A stretch of 64,000 nucleotides of DNA from positions 1 to 64,000 of the forward strand of contig JASANG010002605.1 of the NCBI GenBank assembly GCA_030248215.1. Direction: 5' to 3'. Source of the DNA: Enoplolaimus lenunculus. Taxonomy: Eukaryota; Nematoda; Enoplea; Enoplida; Thoracostomopsidae. The translations under genes were made by a program, and so were the position numbers. Under the pieces are notes generated by a model that saw only the letters and a program-made list of their open reading frames with translations, searched no databases and had not been told where the DNA came from. Position 1 is the stretch's first letter; each line of letters starts with the position of its first letter. This document shows positions 11,201 to 22,821 of this stretch, piece by piece.

Positions 11201-14200
11201 GCGTAGATTTATTAAAATAAATAGCAATGTGTGGTGGGGGAGTTTGAAACTTTAGAAAACCTTTACCACCAACTGACAAGAGATACTACTTGTGTTCAAA
11301 AGTGTAAATCTAAACCCTTAGTATACTCTCAACTGACCGACAAACATGCTTACCAATGCGAATTTCGATATCCTCCGGCGCCAAAGCTTCCACGACCCCA
11401 AGGGCCAGACGTACCACCTCCCTCACCAAAACTCAGTAATTGCCCCCCTCCGCCAGGTCCATTTCCATCGACGCTTTCCGTATCATCGAATGCAAACGCG
11501 TTCATACCACCTAGAGACGCGCTAGCGTCAAACCCAAAACCAGCGACACCGCCTGAATACTGTGTATAGTCGCCTCTGAAATCAGCATAAACCGCCATTT
11601 ACACGACGTGCAAGAAAGTTTTTTCAGCAAGAAATTACAGCTGCAATTGGTTTTCAAACAAAACTTACAACTGCAAGTTTTAGCGAAAAACCTTGGACGT
11701 AAGTTGCAGCTAAATATCCTTCTGTCAAGTTTACATGTGTAAACCGGATTAAAGCATTTGCGCAGTATTAAAGTTTTTACAAGCATTTGAAATTTGGATT
11801 ATGTCTGCCCCAAATACAAACGGCAGGTAACTCAAACCTTTTGAAGTCCACATACGAGTCCAGACAGGAATCACCTAAAACACATCACGAACTGATGATA
11901 GATAGATGATATGTATGTGGTGCTCATAATTAAGAATAGGAATACAGATAATAGGATCACATAAAATGCATCGCTCACCATGTTTCGTGGATAGGTGCTG
12001 AAAACAACAAGGATGTCGCTGACCAGTAGCAAAGCGCAATGAAATGTGGCGCATTTTGAAATATGGCTATTATGTGGTTTTTATTGTTAGAAAATGGTTA
12101 ATATAACATGAGGTATTTTTGAAAATTTCCACTTGTTAATTTTATCCTATGTAGATTCCGGTGCAAAACCAGCAATTGTTGTTATTATAAACAGCGCATA
12201 ACTATAATTTTATAGACATGACGTACCGTAAAATTCGGTCCAAACAAGGTGTTGTCCATCGATTAACAATTTCTTTGCCGACAACATCAGCAAAATTCTT
12301 CGATCGCACCGTTAGCTCTTCAAGACTCAACCACGAATAGTCTTCTAAGTCGACAGCAATCGCAGCCAGTGTACTGTCTAGATCAACAACTAAACGCCGG
12401 CCATCTGAACAATATATATAATCAGAATTGAAACAGTTGCAATAACCAGGAACCATGTTTGCAGTGTTCTTTTATACTTTACAAAACAAAGCTTATTCTA
12501 CGTAGGAACGATGCCCAATATACGCGTTTTCTGCATTACAACTGTAATAATATAGATAATAGCAATGTTTTCTTGATTAATCACAATTGAAAACAAATTC
12601 AACAGCCGATTTATACAAATTTCGGTGGTGGTCTACCGGATCTTCACAACGTCTACGTGAATTTTTTTGTATTCCAATATGTAATGTTTCAATTATCTAA
12701 AAACCTATCGCTAACATGTGATAGATGCTATCGTCATTTTAGAATTTAGAATACCGTGACTTCTTGGAAACAAGTTCTAAAATAATGTCCCTCTGTATTT
12801 CAATCGAGATCTTATGCATGGTATAAATTCAAAATTAGAATAAATTCATAAATTCAACATTACTTACCATCATTGCTGGAACAATACTGGTCCACTTCTT
12901 TAGGTAAAATATTTCGAATCAAGGCTTTCAGCTTGCATTCATCCATATCCGGGTGTGCGTCTTTTTGCCCCAACATTTCTATGGGCAAAACTGGAAATTC
13001 ACGAGTTGATGCTTCATTAACTTCCATCATATCCTCAACATAACCACCCAGTTTATCTGAGCGATACTCATCGCCCGCCTCTTCTATTACCTTGTCGTCT
13101 TTCACAACCATCAGTTCAGAGACCATCGTTTCAACACTCGACATTTCTCTATGGTCCTCTGGCATATTGTCCTTCCCTATTCGAATACTGTCCTTCCCGA
13201 AACCAACATTATGGTGCACCATTCCGCAGGGCATTTGAACTATTATACCTTGTTCCATCTCGTTCATCCCATCATACTCACGATTCAACATAGGATCATC
13301 TACGCTACCATAACTCCCATCATTCGAACTCTCGTCACTCCCAGTAATGGATTGCCTCTTCTGTCTCTCGCTACTTGTATCAAGCAACCGATCTGAACAG
13401 TCCGCAAACGCCATATCCACCGCACTTCCGCTATGCTCCTTATTTCCTGCCAAACCTGACTTTGAAATACCCGTATTTCTGCTCTGCGCCACAATATCCA
13501 TAGGGCACAGTTGCTGACCCCTACTCCTAACTCCACCACAACCCTCAGCGAAATCATCGCTTGAAATCAACAGTTTTTTATCACTTTTCAAAATCTTCAA
13601 TTTAATGTCAGACATTTTGGCGGCAAATAATAAGTCGCTACAACTGGGGTTCTTGCTCGACTCGAGTCCTGTAGTACTGTTTGAGCTTATTCCTCCGTTC
13701 GTTGAGATACCACTTGTCGAAACGGCGTCATACCTTGAAAAATTAATGAATATATACACCAGAGTGGTGCGTGCGACCGAATACTGGGTCTTGTATCCGG
13801 CTCCGGTAAAAACTGACATCCAGCTCCGGTACACTTTTGGCATCCAGTCGCACCCTGACATATATACATAAACAGAAGTCGCTTACAATCTTCATCACTA
13901 TGAAGGAATTGTCCTCTCGCAACCTTGATTGCAGTTCTTCCTACCTTTAGCATAAAAAAATCCAAATTAATTATTCAATAGGTTCAAACTTTAGATATTT
14001 CGGAAAAACCTAGTTTTACTTTTACTACCCCAGCTACCAGCAAACTGGAAATACATAAGAAAAATGAAATTTATCCTAATACTTGAATTACCTTGTTATT
14101 ATATCAGACGTACTACTGACAAGCCTCCAAATTGATCAAAAACTACAAAGGGAGGTTGCGGGGCTTGTTCCCTAACTCTCCTGACAACAATTATGCCTTG

Positions 14201-17200
14201 AATGCTGGTGCACTTACCACTGTGATGTATCAATAGGGTTTAATTTCAGCGCAATGTCTGCTGAAGCACTTGTAGTCTCGTGCCTGTTCGAAAAACATGT
14301 TCTTTCGTTCAGGTTTTGGGAGACCACAGCGCCGTCTAAGTTACTAGTAAAGGACGATATAGCCGACAGGCTTGAGCATGGGTCACTTGCATTGGATTGC
14401 TTTTGGTTATTAGTCGCACAACTATCTGAAGTCGATGTGTTTGTTGTTGTTTTTGGCGTTGTATTTTTTGTTGAATTAGTTGTTGCTTTTAATGGAGTTA
14501 GTGTTGTTGTTGTTGTTGTTGTTGTTGTTGATGATGATGATGATGTTGTTTTTGTTGTATCTTTTGTTGTTGCTGTATTTGTTACTGTTGTGTTCGTCGA
14601 TGCTGTTTTTGTTGTCGCTGCGGTTGTTGTAATCATATCAGCGACATCTTGAGAAAACATAAACCGCCAACGGTCCATTTTAGCGCGCGCTGTTTGCATG
14701 TTTGCGCGGGCACGGGATTCAAGTTTCCGGCGTAACAGCGTTTCACCACGAACCGCGTATGCTTCATACAAGCGGCGCGCTACAGTTTCGATTATAATCC
14801 ATATGAAATGATGCTGAAAAAACATAAATGTAGTTTACTAAAAAATTAACTACGTGTGCCAGCTGTAAAATAACTGCTTATATTAATACAAATAATATTG
14901 CACTTACTATTAAGCAGTTGTTTCCAGGGGGTTTCCGTTCGAGTCTGGTGACTGGTATTCGCCGTGGTTTCTGGTGTAATCTCAAAATTCGCGCTGCAGC
15001 AAATAGGACTAGCTAGTTAGCCAAACTGTGCTTCCTATTATCACCTTTCTAGTCGATAACTTTAAGTCATACTCAACTCACCAACTTGTGATATGTAATA
15101 CAAACATTTGGGTAATACGTAGACACTGGTTTAAACCAACCTTTATCCACGCCACCACCCGATCTAGCTTTGCCATTTCGGTTGCAAGCCAATCACGCGC
15201 AGCGCATTCATCACGTTGCCAATGGCGATAGCAAGCTCTGACTGCGTCGCGAAATCGCCACCTGGTCACCTGATGTCCGGCGTGACGGGCAGTTGCGTTT
15301 GCAATCATTTCGCAATATATGTCGTCAACACTATCGCGATCGACCGACGGCGAATTACAATATTTGCTGTTGGCGTCGTTGTTGTGTTCACCAATCAGCC
15401 GCGTTGTTATACTTGCAGTTGCAATTGACACTTCAGGCGCTGCTGCAGTTGTACTTGCACCATCAGAAGTTATTGCTGTTGCAATTGCACCATCAGATGA
15501 TGATGGTGGACTTGCAACTGCTGCGTCGTCTGTTGTTGCAACTTTACGATCAAAAACAGATGATGGTGTAAGATTTGCAACGGCATCCATTGAGGTTGCT
15601 GCCGTTGCAATTGCACCGCCATATATTCTTGCAGTTTCAGCTGCCCAACCAACACTCGATGCTGCTGCAATCGTTGGCAGCACGTTGCCAAACACAACGC
15701 CAGTCTGGCGTTCATTCTCAGACGGCCTTATATCACCATTAGCGCAACGTGATAGTACACCATTTTCTGCCGTGGGTCCTGTTCCTTGGGGTAGGGCTTG
15801 ACTTGCGCACGGTAAACATAAGACACAAGCGCAGTCAACACAATAGTATGCCTCGGTCGGTGGGACACGCTTAGAGTAGCAATCGTAACATTCAAGTGTT
15901 GTTTTCAGCGACTGAATAGTACGACTTAGATTGATGTTTTCAATGCCTGTAAAACATGCATATTTTTAAGCTTATGCAGTATATCAATGAAAAAATTGAA
16001 ACTGAGAGGATATGTGCTTGAGACTGAGAATTCTGACACTTCTGAGAGTCTCACAAAATGTCTTGGACCACTACCCAAATTCTACAAAAAATTTAAGTTT
16101 CAAATTTTGAATGTCTCAAGTTTGCCCGGTTGCTCAAAGTCGCTACAGAAAGTTTATCAGGATACGTTTTGCATGTAACTTGTGCACAAATGTGAGGTAC
16201 CTGAGACCGTTAAGAGGAAAGGCCAGACGAATAGCTACCGTGCATGCGCAACACTCTGAAACACTCCTGCGGTGGGCTACACCTACTGCTGGGCCACGTG
16301 CACACTGAATTTTAACGAACATAATATGTTTTTCATACCTTTGCTGGAACCAATACCGATAGTCTCAACTTATATAAACCCGACTTTTCAAAAGCTGAGA
16401 CTGAAAATGGGATTGAAACTGAGACTGCTCGAGAGTCCGGAATTTTCGAAACTTGAGACCGAGACTGAGACTACATTCCTGCGCAGTATATACTACATTG
16501 ACCACAGAAGCAGCCGCCGCATAAGTGAAAGAATCTATTGGTCCTGCAAGTCGTTTATGATAAGCCGATATCTAAGCGAAATATTAGCATCAGCTCGGGT
16601 CCAGGATAACAGTATATAATATATTTTTTAAATGAAATACAATTATTCAATTCAATCGTATTATAATTTTTCAAAATGAAAAGTATCGTTATTCCGATTA
16701 TCCAAAACCACTAGTAAGGTTAACGATACCCTGATTTTGTATATACTTTACGTCAACACTAAGGTTCTCAGAAAACTTTTGTTTCAGTAACGGTTGAAAA
16801 CGACGTCACTGTGGGCCGGGCCCGAATGACCGCTAAACTATCTTCCTCCACATAGCCATCCCTCCGAGGCATGGTGCAACCGGAATTACAATTTACCGGA
16901 ACCGGAATTTGAAAAGTATATGCCACAGAAAAATTCATTTTAGCTTTCTTTTTTGCAATATTATTGGTGAAATAACCCTAGTTGGAGACAGGTATTCACT
17001 TTATCTGCTGTATTTAAGATTTTCATAATCCACAGGTCAACATTAAGGTTATCAGAAAACTTTTGTTCTAGTAACGGTTGAAAAAACGTCACCGTTGTCC
17101 CGAATGACCGCTAAACGTATCTTCGTCCACATAGCCATCATTCCAAGGCAGGGTGCAACCGGCATTACAGTTGACCGGAACCGGGATTTGAAAAAATTTC

Positions 17201-18819
17201 CAGGGAACGGAACCGGAAAATGAAAAATATATGCCACAGGAAAATTCATTTTAACTTTCTTTTTTGCAATATTATTGGTGAAATCACCCTAGATGGAGAC
17301 AGGTATTAACTTTATCGGAAGCAAAATCTGCTTTCGATGCCAAGGTTTGCATACTATTCTAAAGTACCGGAACGGAAACCGGAACCGGGAATCCGGTTGC
17401 ACCCTGATCCAAGAATAATTCCACTTACCATTACCCAGGGTACAAACGAAATTCCGATTCCGATTCAGATAAAGTTCTATTTTAGATTCCAAATGCAGGC
17501 ATCATCTAAGGAACCAGTATTGCTTGCAATTATGTGCAAAATTTTCCTGCAGTTTTGTTAAGTTTCACAATACCCGGCTCAAAAATCAGTTGTTAGGACG
17601 CATTATTACGGTAGAAGCCTGAATGATGTGCACGCTAAAACAAATATTTTCACCTAGCGCATACTCATTATAATATTAATAAGACTTGGTGTATAAAAAG
17701 TATGGACTCTGAAACTTTCGAGTTCCGATTCCGTTCCCGGTACACAGTTCATGTTTTGATTCCGGTATACTTCAATTCCGTTTTTGCACCCTGCCATTAT
17801 CACCAATAGAGTGACCCACCTTCCATAGGTCGGCGACAAGTTGGGCAAAGGGCATCTTCCTGCTCGAGTAACTTCAATAAACACCGATGACAGAACGTAT
17901 GCCCACATGCCAGCGCTCCAGCATCATTTGTAAAACTACCTAGACAAACGTTGCATTCAATTAATGGTGGTTGCGCAGCTGTTGCTGCTGCAGTAGACTG
18001 CTGTTGCACGCACGACCCATTATTGCAATTTGAAGTTGTGCATGCACTTCCAAAATGCAATTCTGTCACATTCGATTTGCTGGCGTCATTAACACTGATA
18101 TCACTGAAAATAAGTAATACACATCATGGATCATGCTAGTACAGATGCATCAGGATTAGGCTAGTGAGATTTCGGTTATTATAAAAATTTATAGGTAATT
18201 GCGTTCGAGTCCGGGTATTCCAACTTTATACCGTTTTCAGTACACTAGCTAATCCGCCGTTCGCAATAACTATGTCAAGAAATTTCACACTTTTCTTTTC
18301 AAATTTGTTTGCAATGCCGTTCTGTGCCAATGGTCAATAAGTATAGCGCCATTTTAAGGCAACAAAAAGTTTCACAATCATCTCTTATAAACCCAATACC
18401 GGAGCTCCAATAGGACCTCAATATTTTACCGGAACAGGAACAAGAACTATACCGGAAATCATTTTTCAAATGAACAGTAATAGGCACCGGAACAGGAATT
18501 GACTTTACAAGAGGTGATTATTAACGTTTATTAGCTCAAGATTGCCGCTATACTTGTTGGCCATTGGTGCAGGACGGCATTGCAAAACATATATACATAC
18601 TATCCAGAATATATATACACTCAAACAAAATGATCGATACGGCGTTGTAAGCTTACAGTATATTATATGATGCCGCTCAATAAACATTATATGGTTTTTA
18701 AATTAAGATAAAGATAATTACGTACAAATTATATAAAGAAAAATTCCAATAACCTACTCAGTTTGATAATCTTTAGAAGTACACGGTTGAACGCAAAGAT
18801 TTGAGCTTTCATTAATCAT
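8298..18819 (-). CDS. RING gene B: TRIM-like RING/B-box E3 ligase candidate with NHL-like C-terminal half
   Basis: Coding exons in transcript order: 18819-18758, 18103-17820, 15946-15141, 14813-14218, 13733-12868, 12404-12227, 11575-11354, 11102-10143, 9801-9127, 8610-8298 (stop TGA). All joins keep frame and sum to 4,962 nt (1,653 aa). The RING is C3HC4 (C71, C74, C87, H89, C92, C95, C107, C110). A B-box-like Cys cluster follows from about 135. Residues about 380-560 include a Thr/Ser-rich run. An NHL-like strand pattern, PTDIAVVPHTGDVVVACINR, begins near 1118. The start ATG lies 1 nt after an acceptor, so an upstream non-coding exon is expected. RING plus B-box suggests ubiquitin ligase activity; the substrate is unknown. 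Donors after exons 2 (GTGGGT), 3 (GTTGGT) and 6 (GTACGT) are weak. Tandem paralogue of the gene at 22.8-29 kb. Confidence 0.8.
14440..14640 (-). repeat. ACA/ACT triplet low-complexity tract inside RING gene B
   Basis: The coding strand is a long run of ACA/ACT/AGC triplets encoding a Thr/Ser tract in exon 4 of gene B. It is expected to be disordered and length-polymorphic. The tract stays in frame and is part of the protein. Confidence 0.8.
16754..17320. repeat. tandem duplication, about 284-bp unit, in gene B intron
   Basis: The segments 16754-17037 and 17038-17320 are two diverged head-to-tail copies. Shared phrases include 'aaggttctcagaaaacttttgtt..agtaacggttgaaaa', 'cgaatgaccgctaaac' and 'attattggtgaaat'. 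Each copy carries the left part of a CAGGGTGCAACCGG element, so the duplication followed that insertion. It lies in the 1.9-kb intron between the RING exon and the B-box exon. Confidence 0.8.
17149..17406. mobile_element. hAT-like MITE E1 (CAGGGTGCAACCGG ends)
   Basis: It starts CAGGGTGCAACCGGCATTAC and ends GAATCCGGTTGCACCCTG. The flanking 8-mers are TTCCAAGG and ATCCAAGA (6 of 8 match), fitting the 8-bp target duplication and CAG ends of hAT elements. Non-coding. It lies 29 bp from element E2. Confidence 0.75.
17436..17793. mobile_element. hAT-like MITE E2 next to E1
   Basis: It starts CAGGGTACAAACGAAATTCC and ends CCGTTTTTGCACCCTG. The flanks are CCATTACC and CCATTATC (7 of 8 match), supporting an independent hAT-type insertion 29 bp from E1. 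It ends only 27 bp from the RING exon boundary at 17820, so it sits next to that splice donor. Confidence 0.75.
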
Positions 18820-18820
18820 T

Positions 18821-21250
18821 CTGAAACGATAGCTGAAATGCTGTAAGATAAATTGCGCCAAATGTAAGGGTACTGGGGCGTCATTGAATATTGGACCAGC
18901 CAGTGATCCGTCAAAGCGTAATTTCTCTCCCACCGTTATATTGCCTTCCGAAATTTATACCAGCTTGACTTCCCCCAAAGAAAAACAACACCAGTATGAC
19001 TTCCTTCACGAAAAATTACATCAGCGCGATTTTTCTTCCGGAAAAATCAGAGAACGGATTTTCGTCCAAAAAATTGTGATTTTTTCTCAAAAAACTTATA
19101 GCAGGGTGATTTTGTCCTGAAAAATAATTATATGCAGCAGCGAGATTTTCCCTCAGAAAAATTACGCTTTTTGTATAGAATCATTGCAAAAAGTGTCTTT
19201 TTTTCTGCTGTGCATGTGCTAAAGCGTTGGTTAAAATTACTATACGAACTCTTTTACATTAAACGCTATTTCAGAGCACAATATTTGTTAATTATACATT
19301 CGTAAGTCATTTTCAATTACCGTAATGACGACGTATATAATCACGTTTCAGGTTATTTAACAAAAGAAACAGTAATACACCGTACGATGGAAAATTTTGA
19401 AACAAATAGTGGTATATTCATCGAAAAGAAAACTGCGATCTCAGCGTGCAAAATAGAGTTGCAACGTCAAAAAATAAATATCCGAACCCGGAATTACACA
19501 AAGCCAAAAACAGGACAACAATTACCGGTCCGGAATTTTTCAAAATCAAATCTCGGACCCGGGGTTTTTCATAACAAAAAACTGTACTTGGTACTAAATT
19601 GATGAAATAAAATACGACCGCGAGCGAGGCAAGCAAGAAACAGCGCAATTTTATGTTTAATTCCTACGAAATCTTAATTCAGAAAGCGAGTGCTTGGATA
19701 AATACCTTTGTAATAAATCATTTTAATCTCGGTGCTTCTCTAATACCCGAACCAAAATTTTTCACAGTGAAAATCAAGACTCGGAATCTTTGCAATCCAA
19801 ACCACCCAAAACCTCTCCAAGCCAAACCTGCATCCGAACGCGAAATTTTTAGGTAAACAAACCCTGAACAACCTTGATACTCGCACCCGGAAGCAGCTCG
19901 ATTGTGCACACTTTAAAGTTACGAAATAGAAACAAGTTTTTTAAACTGATCGCAAATTATTATTAAATAAGAACCTTTGTGACACTGTTATCTCCAGGGT
20001 GGAAGAAAATTAGCATTAAAATTGAAACGGAACTTTTTCTTGTTCATAGCAAAGCTGCATAATCTGATTATTGAACTATGAAACATATGCAACTAGAGTG
20101 CCAATTCTAATGACGCATACAATTCAATGATAGCGAAGGCACTTGACGATGTTTTAAACCAGGCCAGGGTGCAACCAGGGTGCAGCCGGAGGTGAAAAAT
20201 ACTGTAGCCGGAGGTCAACGAAACTTGCCGGTGAGGCGAAATTAAGTAGTAAAAATGATGGTTAATTAGTAATTTTAGCCAATATGTGCAAAATGTTAAG
20301 TTGTTTGGTTTAACGCTAATTTTCTACCAAATTTCGGCAATTCTTTCATGAAAATTGTGACAAAAGTCAATCGAAACGCGCTAAATATTGTGGATTTACG
20401 TTTAATTTTACGAAACCTCGGCTATCTTTTGCAGAAAGGTGTACCAAAAATAAAACGAAACACACCAATCAAAGTTTGTAATATGAAAAAATTTTACAAT
20501 ACTAAAATTGCAAAAACCTCGCGAAAAATTCTACCGCACGTCGATTGTTGTTGGAGCCAGAGCTCCGGTAGAACACTGCACAAACCAAATTTTTTGGCAA
20601 TTTATACAAATTAAAACCTTTAAAATCAACACAATTTTTCACTAAAATTTTTGCAACAGCACTGGCAGTTATTTAAGAGCTACAAAATAAATGCGAAGTA
20701 GAGGTGCATCGATTAAAAGGCATGTGTAATAACGATGTTTCATGAGCATCGACATTGCCAAAATTATGCATGCTTTGAAACTGAAATCGGTACAGGTATC
20801 CGCAAAACTAAAGAAGCGGCACCGGAATCGGCAAAAATTTCGGTGCCCGCACATCCTTAAAATAGGAAGCCAAACTAAAGCTAGTACCAATACAATGGAA
20901 TTGTAACAGTGTATCGCTCGCTAGGGGTTTCACAGCAAGAAACACAATAAAACACAATTGAGAAATTTACTAATATAAATCACTTGATTATTCAATTCTG
21001 TTCCAAACGCCCGTCGTTTATGCAAAATCACGGTAGCCTTTACACTACAGCATAAATCTTATTTCAGTGGTCGAAAATATATACGGACTGGATAAGACAG
21101 CATTTTAAGAGTAAGCTGCGTTGCAGGGACATACTTTAGTCAAAATCCGACCAATATTGATGTTTGTCATGCGTTTGAAAACGCTGACCGGACCACACAA
21201 TATATAACATCCTGTAAAAACGAATGCATAGATGAGTGAATAAATTCATG
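18821..21250. other. upstream of RING gene B; degenerate repeats, no exon seen
   Basis: A non-coding first exon and promoter of gene B should lie here, but I cannot place them. About 18940-19170 is a degenerate 35-40-bp tandem repeat built on '(c)agcgcgattttt.ttccggaaaaat'. At 20164-20215 there are CAGGGTGCAACC-like ends of further hAT-type fragments. A frame at 20348-20614 has no recognisable domain. Confidence 0.5.
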
Positions 21251-21650
21251 CAGGGTGCAAAGCGGAACTGGATTATCCCGGAATCGGACCAGCAAATTTA
21301 TATCGGAATCGGAACAACAAATTTTGTGACTATACGGATAATTTGTATTAACAAGTATAGTATTAATTTAGCGTGTCTGTTGGCCGGCAACAGTTCTCAA
21401 AAACGTCGCATGAACAAATTGGCAATCATTTTTTGGCTCTGTAAACCTAAACTACAATCAACTATTGATAAGTTAACTCATCGAAAACAATTTAATAGAT
21501 TAATGATGCAAAATTTTTATACAACATATCACAACAAGTATGCCTAAAATTAAAATATGAAAATTCTGATTCCGATAAAATGTGCAATCGGATTCGGAAC
21601 TCGTTTTGAATCGGAATTTTAATCGGAATTGGAATTCAGATTGCACCCTG
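21251..21650. mobile_element. hAT-like MITE with perfect 8-bp target duplication
   Basis: It starts CAGGGTGCAAAGCGGAAC and ends GATTGCACCCTG. It is flanked on both sides by AATTCATG (21243-21250 and 21651-21658), an exact 8-bp duplication. The interior (400 bp) has long GGAATCGGAAT-type inverted repeats and no usable frame. This copy fixes the boundaries of the CAGGGTGCAA family in the window. Confidence 0.88.
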
Positions 21651-22821
21651 AATTCATGTACAAGATTTATTAGGTGTCTATGGCATACGTGGCACTAATC
21701 GACGGTTGAGCAAAATTTGTAAATTCATCAATCTCACTTTAATTAAAATAGCGTACACTACAGAAGCATCGGAAGCAAACATATATAATGATTGAATTGA
21801 GAAAACAAAAGTGAAAATAAAACATTTTGTTACTTACAAAGCTGCACCTAGGTATAACATCGAAATTTCCCCGTTCTTCTAAAGTTGTTAAGTGTAAGAA
21901 AGATTTTATGGATAGAAATGTCGTAGCACGGTAGCAATTCAGTCATATCGGCAGTTGGGCTAAGCAAGGTAACTCCAATGTTTTGAGCAACCGTGGTCCG
22001 TACTTAGTCCACACTACTGCACGTAGTGGTGAAAAATTCATCAAAAACCATAAAATCCAAACTAGCACGGTTTAATATTTTGCACCGTCTATAACAGGGG
22101 ACCTATAAAATCGATGAAATTTATCGCATATGACTTAAACTTTAACTATGTAAATAATATTGAAAAATTCATATAACATTTAATTTACAACAAAAAACAG
22201 AAAGCAAACAAAAACATAAAAATACAAAAAGCACCTAAACGGATGGATACATACAACACTGTCTCACCGAATGCCGCTAATATCACAGTAACGATAAGCC
22301 AACAAAAATAATCAAAACACAGCTAATGTTTGATATTATTCACTCAATGTGACTTTCAAAAAACGTTAAATTCAATAGGGTCCATTATAATTTTTTAATT
22401 TTTAACGCCAAATTATTGGTTCTCAATAGGTAAAACTTATATTATTATTATTATTATTATTATTATCACAGTAGAGCACATACTCGCACAATACTAATTG
22501 ACAAAATACTAATATTCATGGAAAGAACTGTCTACATTATTACGACAAACAGTCGAACGATATATTGTAATCTGAAATCTTGCCAACTCGACAATTTTCC
22601 GCCCATCGTTAGGCCTTTTGACTTTGACATTGGCAAGGACAGACTGTCCGGGTGAATAATTGTCTTGGATTAACGGTCTATACATTCAGTATCTTAAAGT
22701 AATATTTTACGTACAAAACGTCACAATTAGCAAAAGCTAAACAAATCATATCACGTCGAGAAACCTTTACAACTTGCACACGACAGTATAGCCCTTGCCG
22801 TAAATAATGCATATTTACCAG
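21651..22821. other. no exon; 3' flank of RING gene A
   Basis: The sequence next to 22822 should be the 3' UTR of gene A. A (TTA)n microsatellite sits at 22440-22466. No other coding or repeat signal recognised. Confidence 0.55.

Noticed and set aside
14254-14652. Plus-strand valine-rich ORF
   Set aside because: Antisense shadow of the Thr/Ser-rich tract in RING gene B.
15293-15801. Plus-strand Leu/Ala-rich ORFs
   Set aside because: Antisense shadows of the B-box exon of RING gene B.
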